From contig NZ_CP126107.1 in assembly GCF_030123365.1 (NCBI RefSeq), positions 5,197,501 to 5,261,500 on the forward strand: a stretch of DNA of 64,000 nt. The letters run 5' to 3'. Under the pieces are notes generated by a model that worked only from the letters and a program-made list of their open reading frames with translations, ran no database searches and was not told the DNA's origin. The translations under genes were made by a program, and so were the position numbers. This document shows, one piece after another, positions 1-8,602 of the stretch (within the stretch, counting starts at the first letter, position 1; the number at the start of each line of letters is the position of its first letter). This stretch comes from Neobacillus sp. SuZ13 (GTDB lineage: Bacteria; Bacillota; Bacilli; Bacillales; Cytobacillaceae).

Positions 1-2298
<2,298 letters not shown>

Positions 2299-2382
2299 GT
2301 TGATTAGCTCATAAAGTTACGTTGGCTTAGTTTCTTAAAAGAAACTAAAATTTATTGTTTGTTTGCACGATTTTGTTTGTTT

Positions 2383-2399
2383 AGTTTTCAAAGAACAAT
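2383..2399 (-). promoter_or_regulatory. boxA antitermination motif in the rrn leader
   Basis: On the minus strand this reads ATTGTTCTTTGAAAACT, a boxA-like sequence that recruits the NusB/NusE antitermination complex. A near-identical copy lies in the 16S-23S spacer, which supports the call. Confidence 0.75.
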
Positions 2400-2418
2400 A
2401 CGATAAGACAACTTTTAT

Positions 2419-2447
2419 ATCTTATCACTTTTTAATAGTGATGTCAA
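2419..2447 (-). promoter_or_regulatory. rrn promoter, proximal (SigA-type)
   Basis: On the minus strand there is a -35 TTGACA (2442-2447), a 17-bp spacer and a -10 TAAGAT (2419-2424). It is followed by ATAAAAGTTGTC, a start region shared with the two upstream promoters. It is the closest of three tandem promoters to 16S. Confidence 0.85.
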
Positions 2448-2502
2448 TGATTTTTTAATGCTTTTTTTTAAAAAGATTAATAGTTTCGATGACAACTTTT
2501 AT

Positions 2503-2532
2503 ACTTTAACATTTTCTAAACGATGTTGTCAA
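2503..2532 (-). promoter_or_regulatory. rrn promoter, middle (SigA-type)
   Basis: On the minus strand there is a -35 TTGACA (2527-2532), an 18-bp spacer and a -10 TAAAGT (2503-2508). It is followed by the same ATAAAAGTTGTC start region as its neighbours. Confidence 0.8.
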
Positions 2533-2574
2533 CAACTTCTTTGAAATATTTAGTGTCCCGCTGACAACTTTTAT

Positions 2575-2603
2575 ATCTTATCACCTCCCAGATAATTAGG
2601 CAA
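2575..2603 (-). promoter_or_regulatory. rrn promoter, distal (SigA-type)
   Basis: On the minus strand there is a -35 TTGCCT (2598-2603), a 17-bp spacer and a -10 TAAGAT (2575-2580). It is again followed by ATAAAAGTTGTC. Tandem rrn promoters give high, growth-rate-dependent transcription. Confidence 0.75.
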
Positions 2604-2636
2604 CAAAAATTTTCCCCAATTTTAAACTTACTTCTA

Positions 2637-2665
2637 TTGGGGATAAATTATCTTTTATATATTAT
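2637..2665 (+). promoter_or_regulatory. putative promoter of the LysE-family gene
   Basis: A -35-like TTGGGG (2637-2642), a 17-bp gap and a -10 TATTAT (2660-2665) lie 44 bp before the TTG start at 2709. The -35 is weak, so this is a tentative call. Confidence 0.45.
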
Positions 2666-2708
2666 GATAGAATGAGATAAACTTTAAGCATTTAAAGGGG
2701 TGTGAAAA

Positions 2709-3326
2709 TTGCTTTCTTTTATATTAGTAGTAATCGTATTATTTCTCATTCCAGGTCCAGCGGTTTTACTTACCATATCTCAAACGGCTCAAGGCGGAAG
2801 AAAAACAGGTATCATCACAGGCATCGGGATTGCTGTAGGCGACCTGATTCATACGGTTGCTGCCGTACTCGGACTTTCAGCCATTTTGATGACTTCGGCT
2901 CTTGCATTTGAAATCGTAAAATATTTAGGTGCGGCATATTTAATCTTTTTAGGAATTAAGGCGCTCCTTGAAAAGTCCAAGAAACAAGAGCAGCCTGTCG
3001 TGAAAAAAAGCTCTTCTGTCACTTCGTTTCGTCAGGCTTTATTAATTGAATTACTCAATCCGAAAACAGCTCTTTTCTTCTTAGCCTTCTTACCGCAGTT
3101 CGTTCACAACAATGGGACCCCAGTTGTCATTCAGTTGCTTACTCTAGGGCTAACTTTCGTGTTAATGAGCATCTTGTACACTACCCTTCTTGCATTCCTA
3201 ACAAGTTCCTTAGGAGAAAGATTTTTCGCAAACAAAAATGGCAAACTCGCACGATGGCAAGGGAAAGTTGTCGGATCAATCTATATTGGCCTTGGCCTGC
3301 AGCTCGTACTTCAAAATCAAAAATAA
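2709..3326 (+). CDS. LysE/RhtB-family amino-acid exporter
   Basis: A 205-residue polytopic membrane protein of the LysE/RhtB translocator family, which exports amino acids and related metabolites. The family signature at the N terminus is clear: a first membrane helix running into PGPA (about residues 16-19), then a glycine-rich GIGIAVGD stretch and several further hydrophobic segments. A conserved LNPKTALFFLAFLP motif lies near residue 120. The length is normal for the family. The TTG start at 2709 is preceded by an AAAGGGGTG SD. The substrate cannot be told from sequence. It stands alone, divergent from the rrn operon, and ends in a strong hairpin. Confidence 0.9.
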   Translation: MLSFILVVIVLFLIPGPAVLLTISQTAQGGRKTGIITGIGIAVGDLIHTVAAVLGLSAILMTSALAFEIVKYLGAAYLIFLGIKALLEKSKKQEQPVVKKSSSVTSFRQALLIELLNPKTALFFLAFLPQFVHNNGTPVVIQLLTLGLTFVLMSILYTTLLAFLTSSLGERFFANKNGKLARWQGKVVGSIYIGLGLQLVLQNQK

Positions 3327-3331
3327 ACGGC

Positions 3332-3370
3332 ATATTAAAAGCGATACCATCGAAGTATCGCTTTTAATAT
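3332..3370 (+). terminator. intrinsic terminator after the LysE-family gene
   Basis: A perfect 16-bp stem: ATATTAAAAGCGATAC (3332-3347) pairs with 3355-3370 around a 7-nt loop. The A-rich and T-rich arms suit termination in either direction. Confidence 0.75.
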
Positions 3371-3373
3371 TGC

Positions 3374-3517
3374 TCAAGTTTTTTGAACAGCCCATGCCCT
3401 GCTTGGTTTGAGGTTTGCTTCGATGATGCAGTGGTCACCGCAGTTGGTTATGCCGATGTCTAGGCCGATTAAACGGGAACTTTGATAGTATTCACCTAAT
3501 TCGTATGCTGATCCCCA
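3374..3517 (-). pseudogene. remnant of an ATP-grasp (YheC/YheD-like) gene, C-terminal end only
   Basis: About 47 codons stay open between two stops on the minus strand. They encode a segment with LIGLDIGITN followed by IIEANLKPSR. This pattern resembles the end of an ATP-grasp domain of the YheC/YheD type: a Gly-Asp-Ile-Gly strand, then Ile-Glu-Ala-Asn with the metal-binding Glu and Asn, then a Lys-Pro. There is no start codon, no ribosome-binding site and an in-frame TAG immediately upstream, so it is a decayed fragment. The family assignment is from memory of the motif and is moderate. Confidence 0.55.
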
Positions 3518-3555
3518 CTACGTGGGACCGCATCATAAATATATTTTACTACTCT

Positions 3556-3630
3556 TTAAATCCAGCCTTTTTGTTTGGCGATGCCGGCGGCTTCGGTTCG
3601 GTTTTTGTGTCTAATTTGTAGTAAGCATTG
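3556..3630 (-). pseudogene. remnant of a LuxR-type response regulator, extreme C terminus
   Basis: The minus strand encodes a short stretch containing NRTEAAGIAKQKGWI followed by a stop. This matches the end of the NarL/DegU-type helix-turn-helix, where a conserved NRTEA heads the last helix. An in-frame TGA about 24 codons upstream removes the rest. It sits beside the ATP-grasp remnant, so the interval looks like a graveyard of two lost genes. Confidence 0.6.
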
Positions 3631-3764
3631 TCACCAATATGAGGAGACAAATGTCATCTTTATCAGGAAATTTTGATGATAGCGAAGAATTAATAGAGAA
3701 AGTTTTTGAGGACCGCAAAAGGTGTTTGTAGCCAAATGGGAGAAATTTGCAGATATTAACAACG

Positions 3765-3989
3765 TTATCAACATTAATACTGATTATATCCACATGATTT
3801 TCAGAAATATCCACAATTTTTCAAATTTTATACACAGATAATGTGAATAAATTTTGAATTTTTCCAATATATTAATCAATGGATGAAATTATCCACAAAA
3901 CCCACAGTTTTATCCACAAAATTAACAAGTTTACCCACAATTCGTATTAATATATCCACATTATTGATGAATATTATCCACTTTCCACA
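3765..3989 (+). other. phased array of DnaA boxes (DnaA-box cluster)
   Basis: At least ten DnaA-box-like nonamers lie in 225 bp. Plus-strand starts are 3765 (TTATCAACA), 3786 and 3807 (ATATCCACA), 3828 (TTATACACA), 3889 and 3910 (both the consensus TTATCCACA), 3931 (TTACCCACA), 3952 (ATATCCACA), 3974 (TTATCCACT) and 3981 (CTTTCCACA). There is one inverted box, TTATTCACA, at 3842-3850. Start-to-start distances within each run are 21 bp (22 at the end), two helical turns, so the boxes face one side of the DNA. No gene lies in this AT-rich stretch. DnaA binding is inferred from the consensus. Confidence 0.8.
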
Positions 3990-3996
3990 TTACAAA

Positions 3997-4020
3997 TGGC
4001 CTAGCGAGATGGCTAGGCCA
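3997..4020 (-). terminator. hairpin terminator of the 46-residue gene
   Basis: TGGCCTAGC (3997-4005) pairs with GCTAGGCCA (4012-4020) around a 6-nt loop. It lies just after the stop of the minus-strand small gene at 4027 and also bounds the DnaA-box array. No long T-run follows, so termination is likely but not certain. Confidence 0.55.
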
Positions 4021-4026
4021 TTGTCA

Positions 4027-4167
4027 TTATCTATTCGAGTCTTCTGCCGGGTTTTCACTGTCATATCGATCCACAATTTCCTTTATCTCGCCCGTGTCGC
4101 CTTTTGCATTAATAATTTCAAAAATTTCATTTAAGCCTTCACTAGTATTATCTTCATTCTGCTTCAT
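4027..4167 (-). CDS. small acidic protein of unknown function (46 aa)
   Basis: I do not recognise this protein. It is a 46-residue, acidic, Asn/Glu/Asp-rich polypeptide that starts MKQNEDNTSEG and includes the helix-forming stretch EIFEIINAKGD. There are no Cys residues and no membrane segment. A strong SD (AGGGGGTG) precedes the ATG at 4167, and a hairpin follows the stop, so it looks like a complete one-gene unit. It lies directly beside the DnaA-box cluster. Whether the two are linked is unknown. Confidence 0.6.
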   Translation of the reverse strand: MKQNEDNTSEGLNEIFEIINAKGDTGEIKEIVDRYDSENPAEDSNR

Positions 4168-4326
4168 CACGGCACCCCCTTTTTTTATAGGATGCCCGAT
4201 GTTGATTGAAACTATTTCTGGAAGAATTATGTCGAAAACAATCTGGTCAAGGCTGACAGGATTCTTCTTTTTTCCGGGTGGTTATTTGCTATCTTAGAAG
4301 AAAATCATCATTTGGAGGGCAATCTC

Positions 4327-4494
4327 ATGTATTTTGAGTGCTTGTTAGATGCCATATTGGTGGAACGACAAATTTTCCATATTATCGATTGCTCCATTTG
4401 CGGGTTTGAAGAAATATATTATGAATGCCCAACTGCCAATCAACTGATTGGACGAGCCTGCTCAAATTGTAATTTTGTTCAAAGATTTGAGTAA
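4327..4494 (+). CDS. small Cys-rich protein with a putative zinc knuckle (55 aa)
   Basis: A 55-residue protein with two CxxC pairs, CSIC near residues 23-26 and CSNC near residues 46-49. They are spaced as in a small zinc-ribbon fold, so it probably binds one zinc ion. I chose the ATG at 4327 because GGAGGG lies 8 nt upstream; an in-frame TTG at 4312 overlaps that SD and is unlikely. No family is recognised. It stands alone between a minus-strand small gene and a convergent START-like gene. Confidence 0.65.
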   Translation: MYFECLLDAILVERQIFHIIDCSICGFEEIYYECPTANQLIGRACSNCNFVQRFE

Positions 4495-4528
4495 AAGAGG
4501 CGCGAATCAACGGAATTGTTCTAATTAA

Positions 4529-4553
4529 AGGGCTTGGATTTGACCAAGCTCCT
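4529..4553 (-). terminator. possible terminator hairpin after the START-like gene
   Basis: A short inverted repeat (CTTGG at 4533-4537 with CCAAG at 4544-4548) follows the stop codon of the minus-strand gene at 4558. The stem is short and there is no clear T-run. Confidence 0.35.
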
Positions 4554-4557
4554 TCCA

Positions 4558-4989
4558 TCATTTTACGATGGCCCCTCTTAATTGGTTAATGCCAAACTCC
4601 AAATATCCCTTTAAACAGGTCAGCATAAAAACCCAGCCTTCTTTATTATCGAGCAGATTACTCATTAACTCGTCATCATCTTCTCTAAATCCTTCTTCGG
4701 TGATTTCTATGATGGTGCTCGAAGAATCCAATTCTTCAAGTAAAATCGTTACAATATTTCCTTGTCCATCTGTACCCCAGCGGTACACAATTTTCTTGTT
4801 GGGCAATACCTCGATGACTTCGATAACTACTTCGGCATTATATTCCTCATATCTAAGTGTAACGGTCTGGCCCTGTTCCCATCTTGCAGCTGATGAGAAC
4901 CAGAAATTCTTGATTTTTGCAGGATCCACAAAAGCTTCAAACACTTCATTCGCTGGTTTCATGATTTTAAATTTTGTCAGATTGTACAT
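4558..4989 (-). CDS. SRPBCC/AHSA1-like (START-fold) protein
   Basis: A 143-residue soluble protein of the SRPBCC (START-like) superfamily, AHSA1/YndB-like branch. These helix-grip folds bind hydrophobic ligands. Supporting motifs are an N-terminal strand followed by PANEVFEAFVDPAKIKNFW, a central basic-aromatic KIVYRWG strand, TIIEITEEGF, and a C-terminal helix with GWVFMLTCLKGYLE, the typical end of the fold. The length is normal. It reads convergently toward the zinc-knuckle gene. The ligand is unknown. Confidence 0.85.
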   Translation of the reverse strand: MYNLTKFKIMKPANEVFEAFVDPAKIKNFWFSSAARWEQGQTVTLRYEEYNAEVVIEVIEVLPNKKIVYRWGTDGQGNIVTILLEELDSSSTIIEITEEGFREDDDELMSNLLDNKEGWVFMLTCLKGYLEFGINQLRGAIVK

Positions 4990-5071
4990 TTAGATAATCC
5001 CCTCTCAGTCATTAACGTTTCTACCTGTAATGGTTGTCCTATGGAAATATTTTATACGTTAATACGTAAAA

Positions 5072-5097
5072 AAAGCCGGTATTAATATACTGGCTTT
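5072..5097 (-). terminator. intrinsic terminator of the riboswitch-controlled small gene
   Basis: AAAGCCgGTAT pairs with ATACtGGCTTT, flanked by A-rich and T-rich sequence, immediately downstream of the minus-strand stop at 5116. Confidence 0.6.
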
Positions 5098-5115
5098 CTT
5101 CAAATACGGTTTCGC

Positions 5116-5280
5116 TTACATTTTTAAAGAAAATTCAACCGCTTTACTATTATGATAACTGGCTCTTACTTTTAACTTTGCTCTTAATTCCTCATCCAGA
5201 CAGTCTTGCTTTAAAAGTTCATTGTGGCGGTGCTGGATTAAATGATAGTAATATCTGCCTTTTATAAACATTTTCAACAC
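5116..5280 (-). CDS. small protein of unknown function under a c-di-GMP riboswitch (54 aa)
   Basis: I do not recognise this protein. It is about 54 residues, basic and rich in Tyr, His and Leu. It begins (V)LKMFIKGRYYYHL and includes an amphipathic stretch ELLKQDCLDEELRAKL. It has no signal peptide or membrane helix. GAGGGGG lies 7 nt before a GTG at 5280, which I take as the start; TTG and ATG codons follow in frame at 5277 and 5271. Directly upstream on the same strand is a c-di-GMP-I riboswitch, and a terminator follows the stop. Output is therefore probably tuned by cyclic di-GMP, suggesting a part in motility, attachment or sporulation (inference). Confidence 0.65.
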   Translation of the reverse strand: MLKMFIKGRYYYHLIQHRHNELLKQDCLDEELRAKLKVRASYHNSKAVEFSLKM

Positions 5281-5305
5281 AAAAAATCCCCCTCACTAGT
5301 GATTA

Positions 5306-5423
5306 ACATAAATCGCAGGAGTGATCGTGTTCGGTAACTGGCAAGCATCGTTCTTAAAACCTTAGCCCCTGTAGTTTTGCGTCACCACTTTTCAATGGCT
5401 TTGCCGTTTCGTACGATTTATGT
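5306..5423 (-). ncRNA. c-di-GMP-I (GEMM-I) riboswitch
   Basis: On the minus strand the aptamer shows the GEMM-I landmarks in order: GGCAAAGCCA, a GAAA tetraloop within CCATTGAAAAGTGG, the invariant GACGCAAA, GGGGCTAAGG, and finally AGTTACCGA. A 9-bp outer stem closes it (CATAAATCG pairing with CGATTTATG, plus-strand ends near 5307-5315 and 5413-5421). It ends about 26 nt before the GTG start of the 54-residue protein. The SD lies just after the closing stem, so translational control is possible. On or off behaviour cannot be told. Confidence 0.9.
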
Positions 5424-5654
5424 GTTTATTTAGAATATAAGCAACTAATTTATAAAATAAAAGTGCCTTTGGACCCACTATCTATCAACAGTTGGTAAGT
5501 TATACTTCTTTTTTGTTTGCAAATAAATGCTAGATTAGCCGGTTAATGCATCTTAAAATTCTCACTCCGTATAGGATCCCTATGGAACAGAGCGGAAAAG
5601 ACGTTTTAAAATCTATGTTCCTGTCCATGATGTTACTGGGGTGAATTTTTAATT

Positions 5655-6407
5655 ATGATTAAGATACGGTTTATTTTTTTATTTCTAGTTGTGTTTACAC
5701 TCTTATTAGCAGGCTGCACAGGGAAATTGCACTTTTTTCAGAATGAAGGGAACTTGTCGCAGAATAGTTCTCCTCGTGCTGAAGTTCAACAACAGGATAA
5801 GGATACTAGCAGCCAATCGATTTCCTCGCAAGAAGTTATACCTGTTCTTGTGAATAAGAGCAATAAACTGCCAGATCAATATCAGCCAAGCGATTTAATT
5901 TATCCTGATATCCCCTTTATGTTTAATCAAAAATCAGAAAAGCGGCAAATGAGAGCTGATGCAGGTGCAGCGATTGAAAGATTATTTGCAGGCGCTAAAC
6001 AACAGGGCGTGAATCTATTAGGGGTGTCGGCCTACAGGTCCCATGCTTCCCAAGCAGCTTTGTTTAACTACTATGTGAACCAAGATGGATACGAGGCAGC
6101 AAGAAAATATAGTGCCATACCTGGAACGAGTGAACATGAAACCGGCCTTGCGATTGATGTAACGGGTGGTGATGGTAAATGTGCCGCTGAGGACTGCTTT
6201 GCAGGAACTGAGGAGGCGGTTTGGCTCGAGGATCATGCCGCGGATTACGGCTTTATCATCCGCTACCCAAAAGGCAAAGATGAGATCACCGGCTATCAAT
6301 ACGAACCATGGCATCTGCGCTACGTCGGCAAAGAAATCGCCAAAGAAATCATGGAACGCGGCATCACGCTTGAAGAATACGTGGATGCAACCGTTGTGAA
6401 TAATTGA
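5655..6407 (+). CDS. M15-family D-Ala-D-Ala / L,D-carboxypeptidase lipoprotein (VanY/YodJ-like)
   Basis: A 250-residue exported peptidoglycan carboxypeptidase of peptidase family M15B (VanY/LdcB/YodJ type), which trims stem-peptide termini. The N terminus is a lipoprotein signal ending in the lipobox LLAGC (Cys 21). A Ser/Gln-rich linker precedes the catalytic domain (about residues 85-245). Zinc-site motifs are SAYRSHASQ, SEHETGLAIDV (His and Asp ligands) and EPWHLRYVG (catalytic Glu and third ligand His). All are intact. The ATG at 5655 follows a GGGGTG SD. Monocistronic; it ends in a hairpin shared with the convergent telA. Confidence 0.93.
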   Translation: MIKIRFIFLFLVVFTLLLAGCTGKLHFFQNEGNLSQNSSPRAEVQQQDKDTSSQSISSQEVIPVLVNKSNKLPDQYQPSDLIYPDIPFMFNQKSEKRQMRADAGAAIERLFAGAKQQGVNLLGVSAYRSHASQAALFNYYVNQDGYEAARKYSAIPGTSEHETGLAIDVTGGDGKCAAEDCFAGTEEAVWLEDHAADYGFIIRYPKGKDEITGYQYEPWHLRYVGKEIAKEIMERGITLEEYVDATVVNN

Positions 6408-6415
6408 ATGACTTT

Positions 6416-6428
6416 GGTGCCTGACACC
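6416..6428. repeat. dispersed palindrome GGTGCCTGACACC, copy 1
   Basis: Exact consensus copy, 8 bp after the stop of the carboxypeptidase gene. Confidence 0.85.
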
Positions 6429-6430
6429 AT

Positions 6431-6479
6431 AAAAGGCCCTCGCTGCACTTAATTGGTTGCATCGAGGGCCTATTTTTTA
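6431..6479. terminator. bidirectional terminator between the carboxypeptidase and telA
   Basis: AAAAGGCCCTCG pairs with CGAGGGCCTATTTT around a 20-nt loop. It carries A- and T-rich flanks and sits between two convergent stops. Confidence 0.8.
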
Positions 6480-7664
6480 TTTCCCTTTAATCTCTAGTAG
6501 TTTTAATCGAAGATCGTTTTCCATTGATGCCAGTTCCTGCTCGGCTAGGCGGCGCTTATGGCGGCCTTCCTCTTGGATTCGCATCGTTTCTTCGAGAGTT
6601 GTGATCAGGCTTTCCTGTGTTTTCTTTAAGGTTTCAATATCAACGATGCCACGCTCGTTTTCTTTCGCCGTCTCGATGGTATTGGTTTTTAGCATTTCTG
6701 CATTTTTCAACAGCAGCTCATTGGTTGTTTTCGAAACTTGCTTTTGCGCCTCGACGGCATGACGCTGGCGAATCAAAGTTAAGGCAATCGCGACTTGATT
6801 TTTCCATAATGGAATCGCCGTCATAATTGAAGATTGAATTTTTTCCACAAGCGCCTGATTCGTATTTTGAATCAAACGAATCTGAGGTGCGCTTTGAATC
6901 GTAATTTCTCGGCTTAATTTCAAATCATGCAGACGTTTATCCAACCGATCGGCAAATTGAATCATATCGTTAACTTCTTGGAACTTCATTTGATCATTGG
7001 TCTGTTCCGCTGCTTTTTTCAGCTGAGGAATCGTCTTTTCCTGCATTTCCTCCAGCTTAATCTCCCCAGCGGCAATATAGACATTCAGGGCATGGAAGTA
7101 ATCTTTATTCGTCTCATACAACTGTTCGAGCAATTTAATATCGGACATCAGGACATTTTTGCTGCGGTCCAGTTTTACACTGATTCGGTCAATTTGGGCG
7201 CCTGTTTTTTGATATTTGGAGAGTACTTCTTGAACCGAGCTTGAAATTTTTCCAAACATACGAGCAAATAAGGATGGCTTCCCATCCTTCAAATCATCGG
7301 GATTCACTTCATCCAACCGCTTCATTAAATCACTAATGATCTGCCCGATTTCACCCACATCCTGTTTCTGCACATGTTCAAGCATGGTATGTGAGAATGA
7401 CAGCAGCTTTCCTTGGGCCTGGGTACCATATTGAATCATCGACTGATGATTTGTCGGATCGATTTGCTCAGCAATCTGATAAGCTTTGGCCCGATGTTCT
7501 TCCGGGATTACATCAATTAATTTAACAGGTTTCGCATCGCTTGTTTGCTGAACTGGATTTTTGGCTAACTCTAGGTTCTCGCCAAAAGGATCAGCAAGGA
7601 TATCATCTAATAAATTACCAGTTTTATTTGGTTGATTCGGGTTGTTTTCGTTCATTTTAGCCAC
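6477..7664 (-). CDS. telA: TelA-family toxic-anion resistance protein (YaaN-like)
   Basis: A 395-residue cytoplasmic, largely helical protein of the TelA/KlaA family, linked to tellurite and envelope-stress resistance and known as YaaN in B. subtilis. The N terminus is disordered and polar; most of the rest is predicted coiled coil, including the family core around SHTMLEHVQKQDVGEIG and IPLWKNQVAIALTLIRQRHA. The length is normal. The start overlaps the end of the upstream xpaC-like gene by 13 bp, matching the xpaC-yaaN operon of B. subtilis and implying coupled translation. The biochemical role of the family is unsettled. Confidence 0.92.
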   Translation of the reverse strand: MAKMNENNPNQPNKTGNLLDDILADPFGENLELAKNPVQQTSDAKPVKLIDVIPEEHRAKAYQIAEQIDPTNHQSMIQYGTQAQGKLLSFSHTMLEHVQKQDVGEIGQIISDLMKRLDEVNPDDLKDGKPSLFARMFGKISSSVQEVLSKYQKTGAQIDRISVKLDRSKNVLMSDIKLLEQLYETNKDYFHALNVYIAAGEIKLEEMQEKTIPQLKKAAEQTNDQMKFQEVNDMIQFADRLDKRLHDLKLSREITIQSAPQIRLIQNTNQALVEKIQSSIMTAIPLWKNQVAIALTLIRQRHAVEAQKQVSKTTNELLLKNAEMLKTNTIETAKENERGIVDIETLKKTQESLITTLEETMRIQEEGRHKRRLAEQELASMENDLRLKLLEIKGK

Positions 7665-8308
7665 CTATTTTCTTCCGGGAATTTAGCGTCCTTTTCCTTA
7701 TTGAGAGTATGCTTCGCGACGTCAATTTCAAAATTCAAGTGATCGATATCATCGGAAATCACCTTGTATAAATCCTCTTCCACTACCCTTGTTAGTTCAT
7801 CTAGAGTATGGCGGGTTTCAATGAGAGATTGGCCCATCTCCATGTTCTTTTTCGGCTGGGAAGATAAGAAGCTGTATTTTTCGGTAAGTTCAACAATGGA
7901 GTCCAAATGGGAAAAATAAAATTGCTCCGCTTGGTAAAATCGCTTCGGTTCTTTGGTTGTCATCTTGTGTATTTTTTTTGTAATTCTAAGGAGATCAATT
8001 CTTTGTTTGACAGATGAAATATCGCGAATTGAGAAAAGATTTTTATTCAAGCGATTGATTTTCTGTTTGGCTTCCATAAGGTTCTTCCTTATGTACCGAT
8101 ATTCTTTTCTGGATATCTGATGCTTTTTTAAAAAGCGGGTGTTCATCACAATGCCGAGAATGAAATGGGTGAGAAACCCTGCGGTTAATGCGATTCCCGT
8201 TGCTCCCCAAAAGGTTTGGTCAAAAGGGAAATAGCTGATTAGCCACGTTAAGAAAGTTATTGGGACGGCTGCAGATGAGCGGATAAGAAACGACAAAACC
8301 GGGTTCAT
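7652..8308 (-). CDS. xpaC: XpaC-family membrane protein
   Basis: A 218-residue protein of the XpaC family (named after 5-bromo-4-chloroindolyl phosphate hydrolysis; not an established enzyme). Two hydrophobic segments lie near the N terminus (about residues 12-50). A long charged, helical cytoplasmic part follows, starting RFLKKHQISRKEYRYIRKNL. It is the first gene of a two-gene unit with telA, and the frames overlap by 13 bp. This pairing is conserved in Bacillus and often linked to envelope stress responses. The start ATG at 8308 is the first in frame. Confidence 0.88.
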   Translation of the reverse strand: MNPVLSFLIRSSAAVPITFLTWLISYFPFDQTFWGATGIALTAGFLTHFILGIVMNTRFLKKHQISRKEYRYIRKNLMEAKQKINRLNKNLFSIRDISSVKQRIDLLRITKKIHKMTTKEPKRFYQAEQFYFSHLDSIVELTEKYSFLSSQPKKNMEMGQSLIETRHTLDELTRVVEEDLYKVISDDIDHLNFEIDVAKHTLNKEKDAKFPEENRWLK

Positions 8309-8602
8309 ATTTGATCGACTCCTGACTTAAGACATCTTTATATTCCTACGATTGAAAGCAATGGAATGTTTCATTTCCCTCCAAAATATATGTCAAAAAG
8401 AAAATTATTTCCATTTACTACTTCCACAATACATGAAAAAACTCCTCCTCGCCATAGACCTCAAACGGAAAGAATTCTAGGACTTGAGACGTATTTTTCA
8501 TACGTGTGGGTGCGGTAGCCTCGATTATGTGGGCTTGTGCCCAAGAGTAGGTTAGTAAGATGCATAGGATAGATAGGATAGTGAGGAGAGAGGAGAAGAA
8601 AT

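Noticed and set aside
3639..3731. 30-codon plus-strand frame next to the DnaA array.
   Set aside because: Short; the SD-like GAGGAG lies only 4 nt from the second ATG; no recognised family. It could be real, but support is weak.
3611..3814. 67-codon minus-strand frame over the start of the DnaA boxes.
   Set aside because: It is made of reversed DnaA boxes and AT-rich DNA, with no SD and no similarity to known proteins.
3765..3989. Chromosomal replication origin (oriC).
   Set aside because: dnaA, dnaN, rpmH and recF are not adjacent and no clear unwinding element with DnaA-trios was recognised. A DnaA-box cluster is the safer call.
4568..4993. 141-codon plus-strand frame opposite the START-like gene.
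   Set aside because: Exact antisense of a gene with clear family motifs; Ser-rich translation without domain features.
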